From Muribaculaceae bacterium (GTDB taxonomy: Bacteria > Bacteroidota > Bacteroidia > Bacteroidales > Muribaculaceae), in NCBI GenBank assembly GCA_009775265.1, contig VSPG01000002.1, positions 1 through 64,000 of the forward strand: a stretch of DNA of 64,000 bases. Direction: 5' to 3'. Under the pieces are notes generated by a model, which saw only the letters and a program-made list of their open reading frames with translations, had not been told where the DNA came from and ran no database searches. Positions 54,814 through 63,865 of the stretch are shown piece by piece (position 1 is the stretch's first letter; every line of letters starts with the position of its first letter). The translations under genes were made by a program, and so were the position numbers.

Positions 54814-55159
54814 CACCCCTGACCCTCTTAGGCAACGCGTTAAGCACAAGAACATACGCACCGGACAGCAGCTCACATATCAATGCGTCAGGAACATCCG
54901 ATTCCAGCCGTATGCTCAGCCAATGCCGCTTATTCATATGCCATGCAGGGAAGGCCCCTTCATAATGCTCCTGCATGCACACCACCCGCTCCGGCTCGCA
55001 TTTTATGTTGATGAATTTCTTGTCAAGGTCGGCAATGCAGAACCATTTGCCGCCTATAGAGTATGTCACCATCATCGAATAACGCGGCTCGCTCCACGGA
55101 GCGTTTTCCTCCGCCCCATGCAGTCCGAGACAATACGCCCTTAATTCTTCTACATTCAT
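54800..55159 (-). CDS. MmcQ/YjbR family protein
   Basis: From the ATG at 55159 the 119-residue protein shows the YjbR-type pattern: MNVEELRAYCLGLHGAEEN near the start, YSIGGKWFCIADLDKKFINIKCEPERV in the middle and NKRHWLSIRLE towards the end. The fold resembles double-wing DNA-binding domains, but its role is not established. The frame extending further upstream lacks conserved sequence and crosses the -7 element at 55168-55175. Confidence 0.85.
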   Translation of the reverse strand: MNVEELRAYCLGLHGAEENAPWSEPRYSMMVTYSIGGKWFCIADLDKKFINIKCEPERVVCMQEHYEGAFPAWHMNKRHWLSIRLESDVPDALICELLSGAYVLVLNALPKRVRGAILL

Positions 55160-55167
55160 TGTGGATG

Positions 55168-55175
55168 CAAAATTA
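55168..55175 (-). promoter_or_regulatory. -7 element of the MmcQ gene
   Basis: TAATTTTG on the minus strand, 8 bases before the ATG; it implies a very short leader. -33 is weak. Confidence 0.45.
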
Positions 55176-55217
55176 CTGAGATTTACAACATTTTCGCAGA
55201 AGTAGCGATTTTTTTCG

Positions 55218-55225
55218 TATTTTTG
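55218..55225 (+). promoter_or_regulatory. -7 element of dxr
   Basis: TATTTTTG ends 10 bases before the ATG at 55236. A TTTC about 22 bases upstream is a weak -33. The ATG at 55227 would lie upstream of the start site. Confidence 0.5.
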
Positions 55226-55235
55226 CATGTTAAAT

Positions 55236-56408
55236 ATGAAACCAATCGTGAATCAACCGAAAAACATAGCAGTGCTGGGTTGCACCGGCTCGATAGGCAC
55301 ACAGACGCTCGACATCGTGGACAAGCATCCCGAACTTTACAGAGCATCGGTGCTCGCTGCCGGACGCCGTGTCGACGAGCTTATCGGACTGGCGCGCCAC
55401 CACCGGCCCGACCTTGCCGTGATCGCCGACGAAAGCGCATTGCCCAGACTGCGCGACGCTCTCGAGCCATTGGGCATCCGCACGGCGGCCGGAGCCAGCG
55501 CCCTGGCTGAAGCAGCCGAAGAACCAGGCGTGGAAATGGTGGTGACGGCCACAGTGGGCTACAGCGGACTTGAGCCCACCATCCGTGCCATCCGTGCCGG
55601 CAAGGACATCGCGCTCGCCAACAAAGAAACCCTCGTCGTGGCAGGCGACTATGTGCGCCGTCTGCTGGAAAAATCACCCTCGCGTGTATATCCGGTAGAC
55701 TCCGAGCACTCCGCCGTGTACCAGTGTCTCGCCGGCGAGCGGCGAAACAAAGTCCGCCGCCTTATCATCACCGCTTCCGGAGGACCGTTCCGCACATGGA
55801 GTCGCGAACGCATCGCTGCAGCCACAGCCAAGGACGCACTCAAGCATCCCAACTGGGACATGGGCGCGAAAATCACCATTGACTCTGCCACGATGATGAA
55901 CAAAGCGTTCGAGATAATCGAAGCCCGTTGGCTTTTCGACATGGAGCCGGAGCGGATTTCTGCCATCGTGCATCCGCAAAGTATCATACACTCCATGGTG
56001 GAGTTCACCGACGGAGCCATAAAAGCGCAGCTCGGCGTGCCCGACATGCGCCTGCCCATCGCATATGCGCTCGGATGCGCCGATCGCCTCGAAGGCGCGG
56101 AGCGACCGCTCACTACCGACCAGCTCGCCACACTGACATTCGAGCAGCCCGACACAAGCCGCTTTCCATGCCTTGCTCTGGCCGATGAAGCCATACGCCG
56201 CGGCGGCAATGCCGCGTGCGTCATAAACGCTGCCAACGAAATTGCAGTAGCAGCCTATCTGCACGGGCAAATCGGCTTTTACGACATCTACGACACTATC
56301 GCCCACACACTCGGCAATGCATCATACATAGCCGAGCCCGGCTACGCCGACTACGTGGCATCCAACACAGAAGCCCGCACAATCGCCCGGGAATACATCA
56401 AACGATAA
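55236..56408 (+). CDS. dxr: 1-deoxy-D-xylulose 5-phosphate reductoisomerase
   Basis: Dxr makes MEP, the committed step of the non-mevalonate isoprenoid pathway, using NADPH. The 390-residue protein has GCTGSIG (residues 15-21), NKETLVVAG and the metal/substrate residues in PVDSEHSAVYQCL, ASGGPFR and HPQSIIHSMVEF. The ATG at 55236 is preferred over one at 55227 because the latter abuts the -7 box. rseP follows after 14 bases, as is usual in Bacteroidetes. Confidence 0.96.
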   Translation: MKPIVNQPKNIAVLGCTGSIGTQTLDIVDKHPELYRASVLAAGRRVDELIGLARHHRPDLAVIADESALPRLRDALEPLGIRTAAGASALAEAAEEPGVEMVVTATVGYSGLEPTIRAIRAGKDIALANKETLVVAGDYVRRLLEKSPSRVYPVDSEHSAVYQCLAGERRNKVRRLIITASGGPFRTWSRERIAAATAKDALKHPNWDMGAKITIDSATMMNKAFEIIEARWLFDMEPERISAIVHPQSIIHSMVEFTDGAIKAQLGVPDMRLPIAYALGCADRLEGAERPLTTDQLATLTFEQPDTSRFPCLALADEAIRRGGNAACVINAANEIAVAAYLHGQIGFYDIYDTIAHTLGNASYIAEPGYADYVASNTEARTIAREYIKR

Positions 56409-56422
56409 ACACACCCTTACAA

Positions 56423-57871
56423 GTGGAATCATTTCTTTTCAAAGCACTACAGCTAATACTGGCACTTGTGATACTTGTGACCGTACACGAGTTCGGCCAT
56501 TACATATTCGCCCGCATGTTCGGCATAAAGGTGAACCGCTTCTATCTGTTCTTCAACCCTTGGTTCTCGCTGCTTAAATACGATCCGCGCAAAGGACAGC
56601 TTCAGATTATAGGCTACACCCGCGACGAAAACGGCATAGAAACGCAGCATGCGTGGAAGACATTACAGATAGGACGGCCGCACCCGGCCGCACCCGGAGC
56701 GAAGCCCACATGGCGCGACACCATATACGGCCTCGGATGGCTGCCCCTCGGCGGCTACTGCGACATCGCCGGCATGGTGGACGAAACCAAGAGCAGCAAA
56801 GACCTCGCAGCCGAGCCCCAGCCATGGGAGTTCCGCAGCAAGGCGGCGTGGAAGCGTCTGCTCGTGATGGTGGCAGGCGTTTTGCTGAACTTTGTCCTCG
56901 CAATCATAATATACGCAGGCATCGCATTTCATTGGGGCGACCGCGTAGTGCCTTATCAGGCCATGACAGAGGGGCTCGACTTCGCGCCGGAGATGCACGA
57001 TGCGGGATTCCGCGACGGCGACCGTCTGTTGTCGCTCGACGGGCGCCCGTTCGATGCCATGGACGCTTCGCAGCGCTGGCAGATGGTGCAGCCGGGCGCA
57101 CACGTCGCCGTGATGCGCGGAACAGACACCACCGACATCGTCGTGCCCGACGAACTCATAAAAAAACTCATGAACAGCACCGACGGGTTCATGGCCATGC
57201 GAGTACCCGTCTACATCGAGAAACTCATGCCCGGCGAACCGGCCATACATGCCGGCCTGCGTGAAGGCGACAGAATAATAAAAATCGGCAACGACACCAC
57301 ACCCTCCATGACGGAATTCTACCCCGCGCTGGCCGCCAATAAAGGAAAAGCCGTGCCGATGACTGTCGTACGCGACGGAAAAGAGCAGACAATGCCCCGA
57401 GTGGATGTGAACGAATACGGAAAGATAGGCATACAGATGCGCATGCCCGACAAGATTTTCGACATCGAAGAAGTGCGCTACTCGCTGCTCGGCGCCATTC
57501 CGCGCGGCTGGCAGCTGGGCACGGCGCAGCTTTCCAACTACGTGTCGTCGCTTCGCCTCGTGTTCAGCAAAGAGGGCGCGCAGAGCGTCGGTGGCTTCGG
57601 CACACTCGGCAGCCTGTTCCCCGAGAAATGGAACTGGTACTCGTTCTGGCAGATTACCGCATTCCTGTCGGTGATACTCGCTTTCATGAACATAATCCCC
57701 ATACCCGCGCTCGACGGAGGCTACACCCTGTTCCTGCTCGTGGAAATAGTGACACGCCGCAAGCCAAGCGAGCGCTTCCTTGAGATAGCCAACATGATAG
57801 GCATGGGCTTCCTCTTCCTGCTCCTGCTATACGCCAACGCCAACGACATTTTCCGATTCCTGCTCAAATGA
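56423..57871 (+). CDS. rseP: RIP metalloprotease RseP
   Basis: RseP is a site-2 intramembrane zinc protease that cleaves anti-sigma factors and signal-peptide remnants. The start codon is GTG at 56423 (ESFLFKALQLILALVILV follows, as in Bacteroides RseP). HEFGH (residues 22-26) lies in the first helix, two PDZ-like regions sit between about 190 and 350, and the third metal ligand Asp431 is in IPALDGG. It could process the anti-sigma protein encoded at 39867, which is inference. It overlaps the next gene by ATGA. Confidence 0.95.
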   Translation: MESFLFKALQLILALVILVTVHEFGHYIFARMFGIKVNRFYLFFNPWFSLLKYDPRKGQLQIIGYTRDENGIETQHAWKTLQIGRPHPAAPGAKPTWRDTIYGLGWLPLGGYCDIAGMVDETKSSKDLAAEPQPWEFRSKAAWKRLLVMVAGVLLNFVLAIIIYAGIAFHWGDRVVPYQAMTEGLDFAPEMHDAGFRDGDRLLSLDGRPFDAMDASQRWQMVQPGAHVAVMRGTDTTDIVVPDELIKKLMNSTDGFMAMRVPVYIEKLMPGEPAIHAGLREGDRIIKIGNDTTPSMTEFYPALAANKGKAVPMTVVRDGKEQTMPRVDVNEYGKIGIQMRMPDKIFDIEEVRYSLLGAIPRGWQLGTAQLSNYVSSLRLVFSKEGAQSVGGFGTLGSLFPEKWNWYSFWQITAFLSVILAFMNIIPIPALDGGYTLFLLVEIVTRRKPSERFLEIANMIGMGFLFLLLLYANANDIFRFLLK

Positions 57872-59061
57872 CCACCGACACAATCCCCACCCTGCGGCTG
57901 CGCCGCGGCAAAGAAGACTCGCTGGACCGCCTGCACCCATGGGTGTTTTCCGGCGCCCTGACCGAAATGCCACGCGACATAGACGAAGGCACCGTAGTGC
58001 GCGTAGTTGCCGCCGACGGCCGAATGATAGGCGTAGGACACTACCAGATAGGCAGCATCGCCGTGCGCATGCTTGATTTCGCCGACACAGACATAGACGA
58101 CGACTTTTTCGCGCGCCGCCTGTCGGAAGCCTACGCCCTGCGGCGCACGCTCGGCCTGCAACGCCACGACAACACGGCATTCCGTCTCGTACACGGCGAG
58201 GGCGACTTCCTCCCCGGACTCGTAGTGGACGTGTACGGCGACACTGCCGTCGTACAGGCACACTCCCCGGGTATGCACTTCATGCGTGACTGCATAGCAC
58301 GCGCCCTTACCCGCCTTCCCGGAGCCGGAATCGCCAACGTCTATTACAAAAGCGAGACCACGCTGCCCTACAAAGCGCGCCTCGACCCTCAGAACGACTA
58401 TATCATAGGCTCCTACAGCGGCAACGTGGCCACGGAAAACGGCCTTAAATTCCACATCGACTGGCTGCGCGGACAGAAAACAGGATTTTTCGTGGACCAG
58501 CGCGACAACCGCGCCCTGCTCGCGCGGTTGTCGGCCGGACGGCGTGTCCTGAACATGTTCTGCTACACAGGAGGGTTCTCCGTCTACGCCCTCGGCGGTG
58601 GTGCCGCCGAGGTAGTGTCGGTAGATTCATCGGCAAAAGCCGTGACACTTACAGAAGCCAACGTCGAGCTAAACTTTCCTGGCGACACGCGCCACCGCGC
58701 CGTGGCCGAGGATGCGTTCAAGCATCTCGACGCGATGGAGCGCGGCGCATACGACCTTATTGTGCTTGACCCGCCGGCATTCGCCAAACACCGCAGCGCG
58801 CTGCACAACGCGCTGCAAGGCTACCGACGCCTAAATGCGCGCGCATTCGAAAAAATCGCCCCGGGAGGGGTGCTGTTCACATTCTCCTGTTCGCAGGCCG
58901 TGAGCCGTGAGCAATTCCGCGTAGCAGTATTCTCTGCAGCCGCACAGAGCCGCCGCAGAGTGCGCATACTGCACCAGCTCACACAACCCGCCGACCATCC
59001 CGTGAGCATATACCACCCTGAGGGAGAATACCTGAAAGGGCTCGTACTTTATGTTGAATAA
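57868..59061 (+). CDS. Class I rRNA large-subunit methyltransferase, RlmI-like
   Basis: The 397-residue protein has an N-terminal PUA domain (to about residue 75) and a C-terminal Rossmann methyltransferase with KTGFFVDQRDNR, LNMFCYTGGFSVYAL (SAM site) and IVLDPPAFAKHR, then TFSCSQAVS. This is the RlmI family, which methylates C5 of a 23S rRNA cytosine in E. coli. The specific target here is not proved. It is translationally coupled to rseP and lies 2 bases before DPP3. Confidence 0.92.
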   Translation: MTTDTIPTLRLRRGKEDSLDRLHPWVFSGALTEMPRDIDEGTVVRVVAADGRMIGVGHYQIGSIAVRMLDFADTDIDDDFFARRLSEAYALRRTLGLQRHDNTAFRLVHGEGDFLPGLVVDVYGDTAVVQAHSPGMHFMRDCIARALTRLPGAGIANVYYKSETTLPYKARLDPQNDYIIGSYSGNVATENGLKFHIDWLRGQKTGFFVDQRDNRALLARLSAGRRVLNMFCYTGGFSVYALGGGAAEVVSVDSSAKAVTLTEANVELNFPGDTRHRAVAEDAFKHLDAMERGAYDLIVLDPPAFAKHRSALHNALQGYRRLNARAFEKIAPGGVLFTFSCSQAVSREQFRVAVFSAAAQSRRRVRILHQLTQPADHPVSIYHPEGEYLKGLVLYVE

Positions 59062-59063
59062 CA

Positions 59064-61085
59064 ATGAATAACGACAACGATATGACAAACTTACGCATTC
59101 TTGCCGCTGCAGCCACCGCTACAGCTTTGTGGGCGTGCACGCCCAAGCAGGCCGCCGACACCGGATTCGACTACACGGCCGACCGATTCGCCGACATCGA
59201 AGTGCTGCGCTATCAGGTGCCCGATTTCGACAGCCTGAGCGTGAATCAGAAAGCCCTCATCTACTATCTCACGGAAGCAGCCCTTTGGGGACGCGACATA
59301 CTTTGGGATCAGAACTGCTCTGCCAACCTGCCCCTTCGCCATGCGCTTGAAAACATCTACACCACATACAACGGCGACCGCGAAAGCGCCGACTTCAAGG
59401 CTTTCGAGCAATACATGAAGCAGGTGTGGTTCGGCAACGGCATCCATCACCACTATTCGATGGACAAATTCGCTCCATCTTTCTCAAAAGAGTTCTTCGC
59501 CGAGCAGCTCAACCGCACCGGCGTGACTGCCGACGAGCAGGCCGAACTCATGAAAGTGGTGTTCGACCCGACCTACCTCGCCAAGCGCGTCAACCAGGCC
59601 GACAACGCCGACCTCGTGGCCACATCGGCATGCAACTTCTACGGACCCGGCCTGACACAGGACGAAGTGGAGGCCTACTACGCTGCACTGAAAGACAGCG
59701 CCGACCCCACCCCGGTTTCCTACGGACTCAACAGCCGCCTTGTCAAAGACGAAAACGGGAAAGTGGCCGAACAGGTCTACCGAATCGGCGGGCTCTACTC
59801 CGCAGCTATAGAGAAAATCGTGGAAAATCTCGAAAAAGCGAAACCTTACGCCGAAAACGACGCTCAGCGCGACATTATCGAAAAACTCATCGAATACTAC
59901 ACCACAGGCTCGCTTAAGACATTCGACGACTACTCGATAGCATGGGCCGAAGACACCGCTTCGCAAGTCGACTTCATCAACGGCTTCATCGAAAGCTACG
60001 GCGACCCGCTCGGCATGACCGGCTCATGGGAAAGCATCGTCAACTTCAAGAACATCCCCGCAAGCCGCCGCACAGAGACCCTTAGCGCCAACGCACAATG
60101 GTTCGAAGACAATTCGCCAGTCGACCCCGCATTCCGCAAGGACGAGGTAAAAGGCGTATCGGCCAAAGTCATCACAGCAGCCATCCTCGCCGGCGACGCA
60201 TATCCCGCCACACCCATCGGCATTAACCTGCCCAACGCCAACTGGATACGCGCCGCCCACGGCTCCAAGAGCGTCACTCTTGAGAACATCACCCAGGCCT
60301 ACGACGCAGCCAACCACGGCAGCGGCTTCGATGAGGAATTCGTCATCGACGAACCAACCCGCAAGCTCATGGCCGACTACCTGTTCATCACCGACAACCT
60401 TCACACCGACCTGCACGAATGCCTCGGCCACGGCAGCGGACGGCTCATGCCCGGAGTCGACCCCGATGCGCTCAAAGCCCACGGCTCCACACTTGAGGAA
60501 ACCCGCGCCGACCTGTTCGCTCTCTACTATCTTGCCGACCCGAAACTGCTCGAAATCGGTCTGCTCGACAATCCCGACGCATACAAAGCCGAGTACTACA
60601 AGTACATCCTCAATGGCCTGATGACGCAGCTCAACCGCATCGAACCCGGCAAAGACATCGAGGAAGCGCACATGCGCAACCGCGCGCTCATAGCCCGCTG
60701 GGCCTACGAGCACGGCAAGGACGCCAACGTGATAGAGCTCGTCAGCCGCGACGGCAAGACCTACGTACAGATCAACGACTACGAAGCCCTGCGCCGTTTG
60801 TTCGGCGAACTTCTCGCCGAAGTGCAGCGCATCCGCAGCACCGGCGACTACGAAGCCGGCCGCGCCCTCGTGGAGCAGTACGCCGTAAAGGTCGACCCCG
60901 CTCTGCATAAAGAGGTTCTCGACCGCTACGCGCGCCTCAACCTCGCCCCCTACCGCGGATTCGTCAACCCCGTCTACACACCCGTGATGGACGGCGACAG
61001 CATCACCGACGTGAAAGTAAGCTACGGCGAAGGATACGCCGACCAGATGCTCCGCTACAGCCGCGACTATTCCGCGCTGAAATAA
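59064..61085 (+). CDS. Dipeptidyl peptidase III (M49) lipoprotein
   Basis: The 673-residue zinc peptidase releases dipeptides from peptide N-termini. The M49 zinc motif HECLGH begins at residue 451 and the second motif EETRAD at 478. The N-terminus has a lipobox ALWAC (Cys25 from the 59064 start), so it is exported and anchored, unlike cytosolic eukaryotic DPP3. The ATG at 59082 is an alternative start and would give a more typical signal peptide. It ends the dxr-rseP-methyltransferase transcript. Confidence 0.92.
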   Translation: MNNDNDMTNLRILAAAATATALWACTPKQAADTGFDYTADRFADIEVLRYQVPDFDSLSVNQKALIYYLTEAALWGRDILWDQNCSANLPLRHALENIYTTYNGDRESADFKAFEQYMKQVWFGNGIHHHYSMDKFAPSFSKEFFAEQLNRTGVTADEQAELMKVVFDPTYLAKRVNQADNADLVATSACNFYGPGLTQDEVEAYYAALKDSADPTPVSYGLNSRLVKDENGKVAEQVYRIGGLYSAAIEKIVENLEKAKPYAENDAQRDIIEKLIEYYTTGSLKTFDDYSIAWAEDTASQVDFINGFIESYGDPLGMTGSWESIVNFKNIPASRRTETLSANAQWFEDNSPVDPAFRKDEVKGVSAKVITAAILAGDAYPATPIGINLPNANWIRAAHGSKSVTLENITQAYDAANHGSGFDEEFVIDEPTRKLMADYLFITDNLHTDLHECLGHGSGRLMPGVDPDALKAHGSTLEETRADLFALYYLADPKLLEIGLLDNPDAYKAEYYKYILNGLMTQLNRIEPGKDIEEAHMRNRALIARWAYEHGKDANVIELVSRDGKTYVQINDYEALRRLFGELLAEVQRIRSTGDYEAGRALVEQYAVKVDPALHKEVLDRYARLNLAPYRGFVNPVYTPVMDGDSITDVKVSYGEGYADQMLRYSRDYSALK

Positions 61086-61107
61086 CCGCATATTGCAAGA
61101 CACAGAC

Positions 61108-61142
61108 CGCGGGCGGCGACATACTCAATGTCGCCGCCCGCG
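61108..61142 (+). terminator. Hairpin after DPP3
   Basis: A 15-bp GC-rich perfect stem (61108-61122 with 61128-61142) with a 5-base loop lies 22 bases past the stop. No T run follows, so it may act as a stabilising or weak termination hairpin. Confidence 0.6.
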
Positions 61143-61188
61143 TCGCATATATGGCATAGAAAACACATCTATAATTCTTTTCGAAAAA

Positions 61189-61220
61189 TTTGCAATCATT
61201 AAAGCAATTGCATATCTTTG
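61189..61220 (+). promoter_or_regulatory. SPFH gene promoter
   Basis: TTTG (61189-61192), a 20-base spacer and TATCTTTG (61213-61220) give a full consensus match, 31 bases before the ATG. Confidence 0.85.
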
Positions 61221-61251
61221 CAATATCAAAACAATATCATTTTCTTGTGCC

Positions 61252-62202
61252 ATGAAAACGAACAACGACAACAGAGAGTACGCCTACAAAGGCTCTACAA
61301 TCAATGGTTTTGCAATGCTTGCAGTAGTTCTGCTGCTCATACCCGCGCTTGCAGGAATCTCATTCACCTCGCTCGACCGTCCCGGGTTCGCCGTAGCCGT
61401 ATTGGCGCTGCTATGGACCGTCTGCTTATGCGGCTTCTTCATCCAGCAGCCCAATCAGGCCCGCGTAATGATATTTTTCGGAAAATACAGGGGAACGCTC
61501 ACTGCCACGGGTTTTTATTGGGTAAACCCCTTCATGACGGCTAAAAAAGTGTCTTTGCGGCTGCACAACATCGATGTCGAGCCGATAAAGGTCAACGACA
61601 AAGTAGGCAATCCCGTGATGATAGGCATGGTGATGGTATGGAAAGTCAAGGACACGTACAAGGCAATCTTCGATGTGGATGCACCGAGCATGGCATCCGT
61701 AGGCCTCAACGGCAACGTGCAGCTGAACTCTGCCAACCACAAGGCCGCCCTCGAAGCCTTCGTACGCATACAGAGCGACGCCGCCCTCCGCGAGGTCACA
61801 GGCCATTTCGCCTACGACAACATAGACGGGATGCACGACGAAATCACCCTTCGCGGAGGAGGAGAAGAAATCAACGACCTGCTTGAGAAAAAGATAAACG
61901 AGCGCCTCGCCATGGCGGGCATCGAAGTGGTGGAAGCCCGCATCAACTACCTCGCCTACGCGCCCGAAATAGCGGCCGTGATGCTGCGCAGGCAACAGGC
62001 GGCAGCCATAATCTCCGCACGCGAGAAAATAGTGGAAGGAGCCGTGTCCATGGTGAGAATGGCCCTCAAACAACTTGAAGACGAGCAAGTAGTGGAACTC
62101 GACGCAGAACGCAAAGCCGCAATGGTGAGCAATATGCTCGTGGTGCTCTGCGCCGACGAACCCGCCCAGCCCGTACTCAACACCGGCTCGCTGTACCAGT
62201 AA
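61252..62202 (+). CDS. SPFH/Band 7 membrane protein
   Basis: The 316-residue protein has two closely spaced N-terminal hydrophobic stretches (about residues 20-60). The SPFH domain (about 70-220) contains NQARVMIFFGKYRGTL, TGFYWVNPF and VNDKVGNPVMIGMVMVWKV, and a helical coiled tail follows. Stomatin/HflK relatives form oligomeric membrane microdomains. The residues fit the compact Bacteroidetes type that is often paired with a small Arc-like gene, as here. Confidence 0.9.
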   Translation: MKTNNDNREYAYKGSTINGFAMLAVVLLLIPALAGISFTSLDRPGFAVAVLALLWTVCLCGFFIQQPNQARVMIFFGKYRGTLTATGFYWVNPFMTAKKVSLRLHNIDVEPIKVNDKVGNPVMIGMVMVWKVKDTYKAIFDVDAPSMASVGLNGNVQLNSANHKAALEAFVRIQSDAALREVTGHFAYDNIDGMHDEITLRGGGEEINDLLEKKINERLAMAGIEVVEARINYLAYAPEIAAVMLRRQQAAAIISAREKIVEGAVSMVRMALKQLEDEQVVELDAERKAAMVSNMLVVLCADEPAQPVLNTGSLYQ

Positions 62203-62214
62203 TCCACACTCGCA

Positions 62215-62397
62215 ATGCCGGCAAAGAAATCATCCTGCGACAAAGGCTTCCTGCTGCGCATCGACGCCGCCACCATGGCCACCATAGAACAATGGGCGGC
62301 AGACGAGTTCCGCTCCGTCAACGGGCAGTTGCAATGGATTATAAACGATGCCATAAAGCGCCACCGACGTAAAAAAGCCACGATAACGCCCGAGTAG
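62215..62397 (+). CDS. Arc-like ribbon-helix-helix protein
   Basis: The 60-residue basic protein reads KGFLLRIDAATMATIEQWAADEFRSVNGQLQWIINDAIKRHRRKK, cut here into strand, helix and helix: GFLLRID is the beta ribbon, then two helices. This is the Arc/MetJ fold of dimeric DNA binders. It starts 12 bases after the SPFH stop, suggesting one transcript and a possible autoregulator. The role is inferred from the fold. Confidence 0.82.
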   Translation: MPAKKSSCDKGFLLRIDAATMATIEQWAADEFRSVNGQLQWIINDAIKRHRRKKATITPE

Positions 62398-62579
62398 AAG
62401 CCGGCTTTTCGCTTTTTTATAATAACTCTGCGGTAAAAAAGAGCCTAAATTGCTGAATGGATTGAATTTCAGGAGGAATAATTAGTAATATCATTCAGAG
62501 ACGGCAAGTTTTGAGCGTTTCCGACAACTCAAAAGCAACCCGTTTCGCTAATTTTATTTCCTGAAAATTGTCCGAAATT
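62398..62579. other. Intergenic stretch before the integrase
   Basis: About 180 bases separate the SPFH-Arc pair from the recombinase gene. An AAGCCGGCTT palindrome followed by a T-rich run near 62400-62421 may terminate the Arc transcript. I could not define an attachment site; no direct repeat partner lies in the window. Confidence 0.4.
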
Positions 62580-63755
62580 ATGGCTCTTTTGAACGCAGTA
62601 GTGCTCCAGTCGAAGGAGGTCAAGGGCGGCAGAAACAAAGTAAGAATCTCTGTCGCTCACAACGGCGAGACTCGCTACATCGTAACAGACATTATCCTGA
62701 ACTCTTCCAAGGAGTTCAAAAAGGGTGCCGTGGTCAAACGGCCAGACGCCACCATCCTGAACGTGAAGATTCGCGGACTACTCCAACGCTATCAGTCGGC
62801 TCTTGATGAGCTTGACTACATCGACGGCCTGACCTGTCCCGAACTGGTGTTCCAGCTCAAGAACGCCGGAAACTACAAGCACCGTACTCTCAAATCTATC
62901 TACGAGGAGTACATGGAAAAGGCTCACATCAAGTCCGGGACGGCTGCCGGGTATCGCAACATCTGGAGAGTCATCAGTCATCACCTTGGGGAGAAACTAT
63001 TGGCCGAGAACATCAATCACGGCACAATCCTCGGCCTCGACAAGTATCTCCGTGGACGTGGCCTCAAACTGACTACCGTCCGCAACTATCTCGTGTTCCT
63101 CATGGTGCTTCTCAACTATGCCAAGCGATGCGGTTATGTGCAGTTCCGTGTCGATCCGTTCTTTGGCTACGAGCTGCCAAAGATGGAAGTCAGGGAGTCG
63201 TGGATTTCCGTCGATGAGGTAAGGCGCATCCGAGACCTTGAAAGCACAAAGCCGAACATCATCAAGTGCCGGGACCTATTCATGCTCTCATACTATCTCG
63301 GCGGCATCAACATGACCGACCTGCTCGACATCAATTTCAACGAGCAATCCGAAATCATCCACTACGTCCGCAAAAAGACCGAGAATCGTCCCAAACTGAA
63401 CAAGTTTGTGGAGTTTCGCATTCCTGATGAGGCCAAGGCAATCATCGCCAAATACAAAGGTTCTGACGGTCGATTGGCCGTAACAAAATATCAGCGCACG
63501 GACGGTATGCACTGCTTCTTCGATGTGAACATGAGGAAGCTGGCCGAACTGACAGGAATAAAGAACCTGATCTACTACTCGGCGCGGAAATCATTCAGTC
63601 AGCACGCATTCGACCTCGGCATCAGTACAAGCACAATCGACTACATTCTGGGGCATCGCGTAGACAAAGGAGGTACCTCACTCTACAATTATATCTCGGT
63701 TACACCGGAAATTGCAACAGAGGCCGTGCGTAAAGTGTTGGATAATCTAAAATAA
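62580..63755 (+). CDS. Tyrosine recombinase/integrase
   Basis: The 391-residue protein is a phage/conjugative-element-type site-specific integrase. It has an N-terminal arm-binding part, a SAM-like core (about 105-190), and a catalytic domain with YYLGGINMTDLLDI, the YYSARKSFSQHAF Arg motif, LGHR and the nucleophile Tyr in TSLYNYI. The box I Arg is not evident at its usual place, as in several Bacteroidetes integrases that read GIN there. The ATG at 62580 is preferred over an upstream TTG. It probably marks the edge of an integrated element extending to the right. Confidence 0.88.
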   Translation: MALLNAVVLQSKEVKGGRNKVRISVAHNGETRYIVTDIILNSSKEFKKGAVVKRPDATILNVKIRGLLQRYQSALDELDYIDGLTCPELVFQLKNAGNYKHRTLKSIYEEYMEKAHIKSGTAAGYRNIWRVISHHLGEKLLAENINHGTILGLDKYLRGRGLKLTTVRNYLVFLMVLLNYAKRCGYVQFRVDPFFGYELPKMEVRESWISVDEVRRIRDLESTKPNIIKCRDLFMLSYYLGGINMTDLLDINFNEQSEIIHYVRKKTENRPKLNKFVEFRIPDEAKAIIAKYKGSDGRLAVTKYQRTDGMHCFFDVNMRKLAELTGIKNLIYYSARKSFSQHAFDLGISTSTIDYILGHRVDKGGTSLYNYISVTPEIATEAVRKVLDNLK

Positions 63756-63769
63756 AGTGTTAACTTTGC
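63738..63769 (+). promoter_or_regulatory. Promoter downstream of the integrase
   Basis: GTTG (63738-63741), 20 bases and TAACTTTG (63762-63769), partly inside the integrase 3' end. It would drive the partial CDS at the right edge. Confidence 0.65.
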
Positions 63770-63825
63770 GCTATCAATAATTCCATGAGGGGTTTATTCC
63801 TCCTTGGTTTTATTGGTTTGACTTG

Positions 63826-63852
63826 GCGAGGGGGTGGTTCCCCTCGCTTTTT
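63826..63852 (+). terminator. Attenuator-like hairpin
   Basis: GCGAGGGG/CCCCTCGC (63826-63833 with 63840-63847) with a 6-base loop is followed by TTTTTA. It has the form of an intrinsic terminator and lies between a promoter and the next ATG, so attenuation is possible. Confidence 0.6.
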
Positions 63853-63865
63853 ACTTTCCTCAATT

